5,570 nt of DNA from Candidatus Babelota bacterium. Its GTDB lineage: Bacteria; JAGOBX01. The translations under genes and the position numbers were made by a program. The stretch lies in NCBI GenBank assembly GCA_017999075.1, contig JAGOBX010000272.1:1-5570 (forward strand). Reading direction: 5' to 3'. Positions 1 through 5,570 of the stretch are shown piece by piece (position 1 is the first letter of the stretch; the number at the start of each line of letters is the position of its first letter). A model generated the notes under the pieces. That model searched no databases, was not told the origin of the DNA, and saw only the letters and a list, made by a program, of their open reading frames with translations.

Positions 1-48
1 GTTTTTTCCTTTGATTTGAAAGAGGTTTTATATTTTTATAGGAACCCC

Positions 49-119
49 TTGCCTGTGCTTCAAAGATAAAAACAGCCGAATGGTTAAAACGGCTGAAAAA
101 AGCAAAAAGCAAGAGGCAA
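49..119 (-). terminator. Nested inverted repeat resembling a minus-strand Rho-independent terminator
   Basis: An inner hairpin pairs CAGCCG (73-78) with CGGCTG (90-95) around an 11-base loop. Read on the minus strand, the hairpin is followed by TTTTTATC, the usual terminator layout; read on the plus strand it is followed by A residues, so it should not stop rightward transcription. An outer imperfect repeat pairs TTGCCT/TGCTT (49-54, 56-60) with AAGCA/AGGCAA (107-111, 114-119), with one or two unpaired bases between the blocks. No minus-strand protein gene lies to its right in this window, so what it terminates is unclear. It could end a short minus-strand RNA or be a relic of lost sequence. 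The 6-bp inner stem is short, so confidence is modest. Confidence 0.4.
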
Positions 120-123
120 ATAA

Positions 124-152
124 TTAATATAAAATTTAAGGACATTTGTCAA
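124..152 (-). promoter_or_regulatory. Possible minus-strand promoter facing the inverted repeat
   Basis: On the minus strand a perfect TTGACA (complement of 147-152) is followed after 17 bases by TATTAA (complement of 124-129), which matches the -10 consensus at four of six positions. Initiation would fall near base 117, and transcription would run leftward into the hairpin at 73-95. In such AT-rich DNA a promoter-like match can arise by chance, so this is weak evidence for a short untranslated RNA. Confidence 0.25.
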
Positions 153-172
153 TGTAATTATTGTGTTAAAAA
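146..172 (+). promoter_or_regulatory. Weak candidate promoter for the dynamin operon
   Basis: TTGTCA (146-151) matches the -35 consensus at five of six positions. It is followed after 15 bases by TAAAAA (167-172), which matches the -10 consensus at four of six and is closer than ideal. It overlaps the minus-strand TTGACA, so the two would be divergent. No better rightward pair was seen between the inverted repeat and the first gene, but the true promoter may lie outside the window. Confidence 0.25.
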
Positions 173-215
173 TAGAAAGTGTAAGTTATTTATAAAAAAT
201 ATTGATATTTATCAT

Positions 216-220
216 AGGAG
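216..220 (+). promoter_or_regulatory. Ribosome binding site that sets the DLP1 start
   Basis: AGGAG lies eight bases before the GTG at 229-231. The longer in-frame TTG at 202 has only AT-rich sequence before it, and this purine run would lie inside its reading frame. That spacing is why GTG 229 is chosen as the start. Confidence 0.75.
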
Positions 221-228
221 TTAATACA

Positions 229-2076
229 GTGCAATATACAATCCAAGATTTTAATAAGACAAAAAAAGAAACAGCCTGCGAAATAGATAATCTTATTGCT
301 CTTATTTGCGAATATGAAAAACAAGATGAAAGCCAAAATCCTATGGAAAATGATCATATTAAAGCATTGATTGAACAAAAAAAAAAAGTGCTTAATGGCA
401 TATTCAGGATAATGATAGTAGGACAATTCAATAACGGGAAATCAACTTTTTTGAATGCTCTTTTAAAAGAAAAAGTATTGCCTGTCGGAGCGACAGAGAC
501 GCAGGCGACTATTAATATTATCAAATATGGCGAAACAAAAAAAGTCAAATTAAATTATTATGGAAAAATTGACGATAACGGTAAAGAAATTTCAAGCGGA
601 AAAATCGTTGAAATTGGGTACACTGATTTAGAAAGATATACTACTGCGTTGACTGACGAAGCAGATAAAAATTCTAAACAAATTAAATTTGCGGAAATTT
701 ATTATCCTACAGAGTATTGCAAAAATGGCGTTGAAATTATTGATACGCCTGGTTTAAATTCTACTTACGATTATCATGAAAAGGCGACTTTGGACTATTT
801 GCCAAATGGTAATGCTGCAATAATGCTTATGCGCGCTTCTCAATTTTTTCAAGAATCAGAAGAAAGATATTTAAAAATGTTTCGTGAGTTTATTAATAAA
901 ATTATTTTTGTAGTAAATTATTGGAATGATGATGAATACGAAGAATTTAAAGAAGAGTATGAATATTTCGTTTCAAAAATAAAAGAATCTGTTAATACGG
1001 GTTGTGATATAACATTATATCTTATAAATACAAAAAAAGCATTAGAAGGAGATGTTGAAAAATCTGGCTTTTCAAAATTTATAATAGAAATGGAAAAATT
1101 TTTGACATCAAGTGAGAAAGCCAAAGAGATGATTTGTCAGCCTTTGACTTATAGTTCATCAATAATACAAACATACCATAACAATTTAAAATTAAAAATT
1201 AATAGTTTGAATTTTTCTCCTGAATTTTTTGAAAAAAAAATCAAGGAAAATGAGCCGTTACTTGCGCAAATTAAAGATAGAAAAAAGGATATTTTATCTT
1301 TTTTTGAAATGAAAGGAAATCGATTGTTAGAATGTTTTCAGATAGAATCAAATAAATATGTTAGGCCATTATTAAATGAAGTTTCATCTTATATATTAAA
1401 TTATGAAGGCGATATACAGGACGACTTGAAAAATGATTTAAATTCTTTTATAAAAGAAAAAGTAGTAGATATGTCATTGAATATTGAAAATAGATTAAAA
1501 ATTGATATTGATGAAATTAAACATGAAGTATTATTAAGAATTAAAGATTTTAATGAAGATTTACTATCGTATCAGGCAAATCTCGTTCAAGGTAATTTTG
1601 ATTCTTTAAATTTAGATTTTAAATATAATGACTGCACTATTGCAGATTTTGCTTCATTTTTAGGAGTAGGATTTGGGATTGGTTGTTTATCTGCTATGTT
1701 ATTTACAGGTCCAATTGGTTGGGTAGTGGCGGGTGTAGGATATTTATTATCGGTAGTGGGATTAGATTTCAATATTAAACAGAGAGAATTAAAAAAAATC
1801 AGAGACGAGGTTTTAGGAAAAATTGAAAAAAATTTTACAAACACGCTTCCAGAAATTAAACATCAAATAAAAAACATTTTAATTCAACAATCTACTCTTA
1901 TTTCTGAAAAAATGGAAAATATGTTAATTTCAGTTGAAAAAACAATTTCTGAAATAAAAAGAGAAATGAATTTAGAAAGAGAAAAAATAGAAAATAAAAA
2001 AATGAATCATATAAAATTATTAGAAAAATTTATGCAACAAAAAAAATCATTTGATAAGTATTTTAATCTTTTTTAA
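229..2076 (+). CDS. Dynamin-like GTPase DLP1 (intact, first gene of pair)
   Basis: This is a 615-aa dynamin-superfamily protein starting at GTG. The N-terminal GTPase domain shows G1 GQFNNGKS (65-72, catalytic-site K71/S72), a G2-like ETQAT stretch near 90-94, and G3 DTPG (172-175). The expected G4 position reads N-Y-W-N-D (230-234) rather than N-K-x-D. The rest is a long Lys/Glu-rich helical, partly coiled-coil region, interrupted by one glycine-rich hydrophobic segment at about 475-511 that could insert into or span a membrane. Family knowledge: bacterial dynamin-like proteins bind GTP, oligomerise and remodel or fuse membranes, often as partners of a second DLP. The next gene starts 14 bp downstream and encodes a clear but divergent relative, so the two were probably co-transcribed and may have worked as a heteromeric pair. 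There is no signal peptide, so a cytoplasmic, inner-membrane-associated location is inferred. Superfamily assignment is firm; the specific role is unknown. Confidence 0.92.
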   Translation: MQYTIQDFNKTKKETACEIDNLIALICEYEKQDESQNPMENDHIKALIEQKKKVLNGIFRIMIVGQFNNGKSTFLNALLKEKVLPVGATETQATINIIKYGETKKVKLNYYGKIDDNGKEISSGKIVEIGYTDLERYTTALTDEADKNSKQIKFAEIYYPTEYCKNGVEIIDTPGLNSTYDYHEKATLDYLPNGNAAIMLMRASQFFQESEERYLKMFREFINKIIFVVNYWNDDEYEEFKEEYEYFVSKIKESVNTGCDITLYLINTKKALEGDVEKSGFSKFIIEMEKFLTSSEKAKEMICQPLTYSSSIIQTYHNNLKLKINSLNFSPEFFEKKIKENEPLLAQIKDRKKDILSFFEMKGNRLLECFQIESNKYVRPLLNEVSSYILNYEGDIQDDLKNDLNSFIKEKVVDMSLNIENRLKIDIDEIKHEVLLRIKDFNEDLLSYQANLVQGNFDSLNLDFKYNDCTIADFASFLGVGFGIGCLSAMLFTGPIGWVVAGVGYLLSVVGLDFNIKQRELKKIRDEVLGKIEKNFTNTLPEIKHQIKNILIQQSTLISEKMENMLISVEKTISEIKREMNLEREKIENKKMNHIKLLEKFMQQKKSFDKYFNLF

Positions 2077-2077
2077 A

Positions 2078-2083
2078 AGAGGA
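2078..2083 (+). promoter_or_regulatory. Ribosome binding site of DLP2
   Basis: AGAGGA lies seven bases before the ATG at 2091, in the 14-bp gap after the DLP1 stop (2074-2076). No terminator or promoter fits in that gap, which supports joint transcription of the two GTPase genes. Confidence 0.75.
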
Positions 2084-2796
2084 AATAAAAATGTCTAATT
2101 ATATAATTGAAAAACAAAATTGTATTGAACAAGTTGTTAAGATAAAAAAAATTGCTGAAGAACATAATTATAAAAATGTTATTAGTAAATCAAATTTTCT
2201 TATAAAACAATTGGAATCTGATACATTTATAATTACAGTAGTAGGCGAATTTAACAGAGGAAAATCAACATTACTTAATGCAATTTTAGGCGTAGATATA
2301 ATTCCAACTTCAATTCGTCCGACAACTGCTACAATAAATATTATACATTATGCAGAAAAACCATCTTTGAGGGTTTTCAAAAAAAATGGAGAAATTATTG
2401 AGATTGAATTTAATAAAAAAAAATTTGAAGAATTCTCTGCATTACGCAATTTTGATGCTCAAACTGTTAAATATGTTGAAATTGCATATCCGATAGACTA
2501 TTTAAAAGACGGAATTGTTTTAGTTGATACTCCTGGTATAGAAGATATTGAGCAGCAACGAGTAGACATTACATACGGTTATATGCCAGTTTCAGATGCT
2601 ACAATATTATTACTTGATGCTACTGCTCCGTTGAGAAATAGTGAGAAAAATTTTTTAACGGAACAAGTATTCCATTCAAATATACCTACAATTTTTTTTG
2701 TTATTAATCAAATTGATAAAATTTCAGATTCAGAACTTGAAAGGATCAATAATGATATTGAAAATAAGCTTAAAAAAATTATAGAATTAGATAGAT

Positions 2797-2801
2797 ATAA
2801 T
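2797..2801 (+). repeat. Left copy of 5-bp target-site duplication (ATAAT)
   Basis: ATAAT directly abuts the left end of the insertion sequence and is repeated at 4146-4150 directly after its right end. Five AT bases alone would be weak in this DNA. The call is strengthened because removing one copy plus the element restores the DLP2 frame with sensible protein sequence. Confidence 0.85.
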
Positions 2802-2816
2802 GGAAGTGTTTCCAAA
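2802..2816 (+). repeat. Left terminal inverted repeat of the IS
   Basis: GGAAGTGTTTCCAAA matches the reverse complement of 4131-4145 (GGGACTGTTGCCAAA) at 12 of 15 positions. The similarity fades after this, so the repeat is short and imperfect. Confidence 0.75.
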
Positions 2817-2874
2817 GTCAATATAAATCTGCAAAATTATCAAAGTTTTAAAATAAAATTTTATTTAAAATAAT

Positions 2875-2957
2875 CTCCGCAAAAAAACCTTAAAAAAACC
2901 AAAAAACAATTAAAGAAAAACGATAAAATGCCGATATATATAATAACAAAAGCGGAG
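2875..2957 (+). promoter_or_regulatory. Inverted repeat able to mask the transposase ribosome binding site
   Basis: CTCCGC (2875-2880) is a perfect complement of GCGGAG (2952-2957), which is the Shine-Dalgarno sequence of the transposase gene. Between them lies a perfect -10 box, TATAAT (2939-2944). Its -35 region is poor. A transcript entering from the dynamin operon would carry both arms and could hide the site, whereas one started at the internal -10 box (near 2950) would lack the left arm. Several insertion sequences limit read-through expression in this way. The 71-base loop makes the pairing uncertain. Confidence 0.4.
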
Positions 2958-2965
2958 GTTTTAAA

Positions 2966-3988
2966 ATGATAGGAAACATAAATAAACAAATGGATTTCAA
3001 CTCAATTGCAGTAGAAAAATTAGTTGATAAAAATCATTCTTACAGGAAAATAAATGAAATGATAAAATTTGATAAACTTATAGAGCCGTTGCAATCAATA
3101 TACTCCAAGAATGGCGCTCCAGGCGAACCGTTAGAGAGAGGATTTAAAGCATTATTATTGCAACATTGGGAAAATTTATCATACCGGCAATTAGCTCGCT
3201 ATGTAAAAGAAAATATACCTGCCCGATGGTTTTGCGGTTATGCGCTTGATGAAGAAACCCCTGACCACAGTTATTATTGTAAATTGCGTGACAGAATAGG
3301 ATTAAAAAAACTGAGTGAATTATTTAATGAAATAATCTGCGTTTTGGAAAAAGCCGGATATGTTGGCAATGTCTTTCATTTTGTTGATGCAAGCAGTTTG
3401 ATGAGCAAAGTAAATTTATGGGACGCAAGAGATAAAGCTATAGCGGATTCAGAAAATAAAACAGTTGATAAGGATACAGAAAAACCTTTGATGAATAATA
3501 GTAATGTTTCAAAATACAGCAGCGATCCTGACGCAAGATTTGGCTGCAAAGGTAAAAAGAATTTTTGGTTCGGGTATAAGCGTCATGTAAGAGTTGATAT
3601 GCGTCAGGGATTTATAACCAAAACCACAGTAACAAGCGCAGAAGTGCCTGACTGTCAGGCATTCATAAGCGAAAAAATGTGTCCTGATTCAGGAATGGTT
3701 TTTATGGATAAAGGATATGATACGGACGAAGTAGATAAGGAAATAGTAAAAAAAAATTGTGCCAGCGGAACGATAAAAAAAAATAATAGAAAAAATAAAA
3801 ACAAAAGACTAGATAATTGGCGGACGTCTGTCAGAATGCCGTATGAAAATGTATTTAAAGGATTGCCTAAATACACACGATTGCGAGGCAAGACTAAAAT
3901 AATAATTCAAAATATTTATGAATCATTAGTTTATAATTTCAAACGCTTAATAAGAGTTAATGTGAAAGCTGTGCCTATATTTCAGTAA
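2966..3988 (+). CDS. IS5-like DDE transposase
   Basis: This 340-aa protein is predicted to cut and join the ends of the insertion sequence that carries it. The N-terminal part (about 15-120) has the layout of the DUF772-type transposase domain, including the segment L-S-Y-R-Q-L-A-R-Y (71-79). The catalytic triad is assigned as D141 in HFVDASS, D248 in FMDKGYD and E294 in RMPYENVF, fitting the IS4/IS5-type DDE fold. A basic Lys/Asn-rich stretch (271-281) lies between the second Asp and the Glu. The start is ATG with GCGGAGG eight bases upstream. Length is normal for the group, and no frameshift or internal stop is seen, so it is probably active. Native translation is likely kept low by the inverted repeat over its ribosome binding site. 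Confidence 0.9.
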   Translation: MIGNINKQMDFNSIAVEKLVDKNHSYRKINEMIKFDKLIEPLQSIYSKNGAPGEPLERGFKALLLQHWENLSYRQLARYVKENIPARWFCGYALDEETPDHSYYCKLRDRIGLKKLSELFNEIICVLEKAGYVGNVFHFVDASSLMSKVNLWDARDKAIADSENKTVDKDTEKPLMNNSNVSKYSSDPDARFGCKGKKNFWFGYKRHVRVDMRQGFITKTTVTSAEVPDCQAFISEKMCPDSGMVFMDKGYDTDEVDKEIVKKNCASGTIKKNNRKNKNKRLDNWRTSVRMPYENVFKGLPKYTRLRGKTKIIIQNIYESLVYNFKRLIRVNVKAVPIFQ

Positions 3989-3998
3989 ACTGGGATTT

Positions 3999-4050
3999 GG
4001 AAACGGTCATTATGGATCGTTTTCCGAAATTCGGTTCATTTTCGAACCAT
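3999..4050 (+). other. Dyad-symmetry cluster after the transposase gene
   Basis: Three overlapping inverted repeats follow the transposase stop. GGAAACG (3999-4005) faces CGTTTTCC (4018-4025), CCGAA (4024-4028) faces TTCGG (4030-4034), and ATGGATCG (4012-4019) faces CGAACCAT (4043-4050) with one mismatch. No clean T run follows, so it is not a standard intrinsic terminator. It may slow or end transposase transcription or be a subterminal protein-binding region; the sequence cannot decide. Confidence 0.35.
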
Positions 4051-4130
4051 ATTTCTCCATAAATTCCGATAAAAAACGAATTTTTTCAAACATTGCAACT
4101 GCAAAGCTTAATAAAAAAATTAAAACCCGG

Positions 4131-4145
4131 TTTGGCAACAGTCCC
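4131..4145 (+). repeat. Right terminal inverted repeat of the IS
   Basis: TTTGGCAACAGTCCC is the imperfect inverted partner of 2802-2816, with 12 of 15 positions matching. It is followed at once by the second ATAAT. Confidence 0.75.
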
Positions 4146-4150
4146 ATAAT
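4146..4150 (+). repeat. Right copy of 5-bp target-site duplication (ATAAT)
   Basis: This copy abuts the right end of the insertion sequence. The native DLP2 sequence resumes after it with codons for IYPISAK. Confidence 0.85.
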
Positions 4151-5233
4151 ATTTATCCAATATCAGCCAAATTAGCAGTTAGAGGAAAATTAAATTCAAA
4201 CAGAGATGAACTTGCTAAATCGAGATTATTGGAATTTGAAAAAAAATTAGAAAATTTTATTATGAGTTCTGAACGAACTCATAATAAAATCAAAAAAATG
4301 ACATTACAAACTAATATGTTAAGCAAGTTATTATTAGAGGAAGTTGAAATTTCTGAAACCCAATTAAGCAAAACATTTGAAGATTTAGAAATAATGAATA
4401 AAAATTTATCTAAATCTGAAAACGAATATAATGAACGATTTAGAAAATTGTTGAAATATTTTGATGAACAAATCAATTTATTAAAACTTCGAGTCGAATC
4501 TTCAATAAATAAAAATCATATTGAATTGACAGAAAAATTAACGATTGAAATTGAAACTATAAAAGGAGATTTAAAAGAATTTGCAGAAAAAATTTTACCA
4601 TATAAAATTAAACAAACTGTAAAAAATTGGTTAGAACAGTCTCAAAATTTAATTGATAATAATATTGTCATAATTATTCATAAAACACTTGAAGGATATG
4701 AAAAACATTTTTCCAAAAAAATAATTATTGATCAAATTGGTAAAAATGATATTGAAATAATTTCTTCTATTGAAACCGTAACATTAGAAAAATCAACAGA
4801 ACAAGTAGATAAAAATTCTTTTTCTATCGGAGCAGTTGCAATGGGTGGTTTAGCAATTGTAACAGGAGTTGCTTCTGGTGGACTAACTTTATTGCCGCTA
4901 ATAACAGCAACTTTTGCCGGCGGCGGAATTGGGAAATTATTAGGTCACAATATTTCGAAAAATATTATAAATGAACAAAAAATAGAATTAAAAAATAAAT
5001 TACCGAAGATTTTACAATCAATTTTTATTGATTTGCATAAATCTGTAATCTCGAATATTGATAATTTATCAAGCAATTTGAAAACCAAATTAAATCATGA
5101 TTTTCAACGACATTTTCAAGAAATCAAGGAGCAATTACAGACGCAGATAAAAGAATCAGACAATAAAAAAAATACAATCAAAAATAAACAATTGATCTTT
5201 CAACAAATTCGTTCGGAAATAATTTTAAAGTGA
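4151..5233 (+). pseudogene. 3' fragment of DLP2 (stalk and membrane segment, no GTPase core)
   Basis: This part encodes residues 238-597 of the restored DLP2. It opens with the G5-like SAK motif and V-R-G-K-L-N, followed by a long helical region, a hydrophobic Gly/Ala-rich segment encoded at about 4820-4945, and a Lys-rich helical tail. It has lost the native start. Possible in-frame starts are TTG 4229 and ATG 4262, but neither has a well-placed ribosome binding site, so little or no product is expected. If made, the product would have the membrane-binding half without GTP hydrolysis. Confidence 0.87.
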
Positions 5234-5237
5234 GGTG
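5232..5237 (+). promoter_or_regulatory. Ribosome binding site of the repeat-protein gene, overlapping the DLP2 stop
   Basis: GAGGTG shares two bases with the DLP2 stop codon TGA (5231-5233) and lies five bases before ATG 5243. This tight layout suggests translational coupling to DLP2. Coupling would now be weak, because ribosomes entering DLP2 stop at 2873. Confidence 0.65.
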
Positions 5238-5242
5238 TAACT

Positions 5243-5570
5243 ATGGATTTTTCAACATTTGATCACATTTCAACACATTCAAACATATTTGGTGGAGACG
5301 ATGTATATTCTAATGGAGAATATCTCGGACATACTGAACCAAATATATTCGGTGGTGAAGATTTTCATTCGCTTGATGGAAGTATCAACATTAATACTAA
5401 ACCAAATATATTTGGTGGAGAAAATATTACAGATAATCATGAAATGAATCTTCATACAAAACCTAATATTTTGGGTGGAGAAGATTATACACCGGATAAT
5501 CATAGTAATACTGTTATGCATACAAAATCAAATATATTTGGTGGGCACGATATATATCATAATAATCAAA
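5243..5570 (+). CDS. Tandem-repeat protein with N-I-F-G-G-E/D motifs (partial, runs off the end)
   Basis: The frame starts at ATG with a good ribosome binding site and stays open for 109 codons to the window edge. After a short leader it consists of tandem units of 20-22 residues, each opening with NIFGG or NILGG (residues 14, 34, 55, 75 and 97), followed by an acidic or polar residue and then a variable Asn/His/Asp/Ser-rich part. Most units are preceded by H-T-K/E-P or a variant such as NTKP or HTKS. The visible part has no Ala, Cys, Arg or Trp, no signal peptide and no membrane segment, and looks flexible rather than globular. I do not recognise the family. Its place nine bases after DLP2 suggests a role with the dynamin-like proteins, perhaps as a multivalent scaffold, but that is inference. 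Third-base differences between repeats with the protein motif kept indicate a real coding sequence. Loss of DLP2 expression upstream may reduce its translation. Confidence 0.8.
   Translation, partial: MDFSTFDHISTHSNIFGGDDVYSNGEYLGHTEPNIFGGEDFHSLDGSININTKPNIFGGENITDNHEMNLHTKPNILGGEDYTPDNHSNTVMHTKSNIFGGHDIYHNNQ
5282..5545 (+). repeat. Coding tandem repeat, five visible motif copies
   Basis: The N-[I]-[F/L]-G-G motif codons begin at 5282, 5342, 5405, 5465 and 5531, giving spacings of 60, 63, 60 and 66 bases. All spacings are multiples of three and keep the frame of the gene. The DNA between motif cores differs much more than the cores. The array probably continues beyond the window. Confidence 0.85.

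Larger units (their letters stand above)
2091..2873 (+). pseudogene. 5' fragment of DLP2 (truncated GTPase domain with IS-encoded tail)
   Basis: This open frame retains ATG 2091 and its ribosome binding site, and runs 260 codons. The first 237 are native DLP2 and hold G1 to G4. The last 23 are read from the left end of the insertion sequence and stop at TAA 2871-2873. The product lacks the G5-like motif, the helical stalk and the hydrophobic segment, so it should not oligomerise or remodel membranes as a dynamin does. It could still be translated; whether it would be stable or bind nucleotide cannot be told from sequence. Confidence 0.88.
2802..4145 (+). mobile_element. IS5-like insertion sequence, 1344 bp, apparently complete
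   Basis: Its ends are set by imperfect terminal inverted repeats, a flanking ATAAT duplication and the restored reading frame of the interrupted gene. It carries one transposase gene in the + direction, with 164 bp before it and 157 bp after it. Overall length, single DDE gene and N-terminal domain type fit the IS5 family. A 5-bp duplication is not diagnostic of a subgroup, so none is named. Both ends and the transposase frame look intact, so the copy may still be mobile and may have inserted recently. Its coding part looks richer in G+C than the surrounding dynamin genes, in line with an outside origin. Confidence 0.88.
2091..5233 (+). pseudogene. Dynamin-like GTPase DLP2, interrupted by an IS element
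   Basis: This is the second dynamin-like gene, split between codon 237 and codon 238. The two parts lie in different frames. Deleting 2802-4150 (the IS plus one ATAAT copy) rejoins them as ...LDRYN-IYPISAK... and gives one 597-aa frame from ATG 2091 to TGA 5231-5233. The restored protein has G1 GEFNRGKS (52-59), G2-like PTTA (77-80), G3 DTPG (146-149), G4 N-Q-I-D (206-209) and a G5-like SAK (242-244). A helical region follows, then a glycine-rich hydrophobic segment at about 461-502 and a Lys-rich helical tail. It resembles DLP1 most in the GTPase domain, where both have T-I-N-I-I-x-Y after G2, suggesting an old tandem duplication. Without precise excision of the IS no full-length GTPase can be made. 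A function paired with DLP1 is inferred from operon position and from known bacterial DLP pairs. Confidence 0.93.

Noticed and set aside
1-69. C-terminal tail of an upstream plus-strand gene ending at TAA 67-69
   Set aside because: A 22-codon open stretch at the window edge is easily random, and nothing in its translation is recognisable. It cannot be excluded without the sequence to the left.
202-228. Upstream TTG start for DLP1 adding nine residues
   Set aside because: No ribosome binding site precedes it, and AGGAG at 216-220 fits the GTG at 229 much better.
4132-4159. Outward hybrid promoter at the right IS end (TTGGCA with a -10 in flanking DLP2)
   Set aside because: TTGGCA is a fair -35 match, but the best hexamer at proper spacing (TATCCA) is poor, and the downstream fragment has no convincing start site.
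229-5233. Naming the GTPase pair LeoA/LeoB or Campylobacter DLP1/DLP2 orthologues
   Set aside because: Only superfamily motifs and gene arrangement support the link. Sequence searches would be needed to claim orthology, so no gene symbols are given.
5259-5521. Open frames on both strands overlapping the repeat gene (5259-5447 plus strand, 5279-5521 minus strand)
   Set aside because: They are shadows of the repeated coding sequence. The 5243 frame has the ribosome binding site and the motif-conserving substitution pattern; these do not.
5282-5570. CRISPR-like or RTX-like repeat array
   Set aside because: Repeat cores are short, diverge at third codon positions and keep a reading frame, with spacings in multiples of three, so this is not CRISPR. 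The protein motif lacks the G-G-x-G-x-D nonapeptide pattern of RTX repeats.

Overview
This is an AT-rich bacterial window. Strong purine-rich Shine-Dalgarno sites precede four genes, all on the + strand. The sequence does not fix the organism. Low G+C and AGGAG-type ribosome binding sites fit a low-GC Firmicute or another AT-rich, possibly host-associated lineage, but this is only a compositional impression.

Layout. Bases 1-228 hold no protein gene. They contain a nested inverted repeat that looks like a minus-strand terminator, weak promoter-like elements on both strands, and the ribosome binding site of the first gene. Bases 229-2076 encode an intact dynamin-like GTPase (DLP1, 615 aa from a GTG start, with an in-frame TTG upstream). 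Fourteen bases later comes a second, divergent dynamin-like gene (DLP2). It is split by a 1344-bp IS5-like insertion sequence (2802-4145) carrying an apparently complete DDE transposase. The element has imperfect 15-bp terminal inverted repeats and is flanked by a 5-bp duplication, ATAAT. Removing the element and one target copy restores a 597-codon DLP2 frame exactly, with the junction lying between the G4 motif and the G5-like SAK motif. Nine bases after the DLP2 stop begins a third gene (5243 onward), open to the end of the window. It encodes an unusual protein made of about 20-22-residue tandem repeats centred on N-I-F-G-G-E/D.

How the genes fit together. Before the insertion, DLP1, DLP2 and the repeat protein would have formed a tight co-directional operon, with gaps of 14 and 9 bp and the third ribosome binding site overlapping the DLP2 stop. 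Each DLP has an N-terminal GTPase domain, a long helical region and one glycine-rich hydrophobic segment in its C-terminal half. That layout is known from membrane-remodelling bacterial dynamin-like proteins, several of which occur as adjacent pairs and some of which act in membrane maintenance or phage defence. The repeat protein is the least familiar part and may be a multivalent partner of the GTPases; this is inference. In this genome DLP2 is probably inactive, and the IS may also reduce expression of the third gene by polarity.
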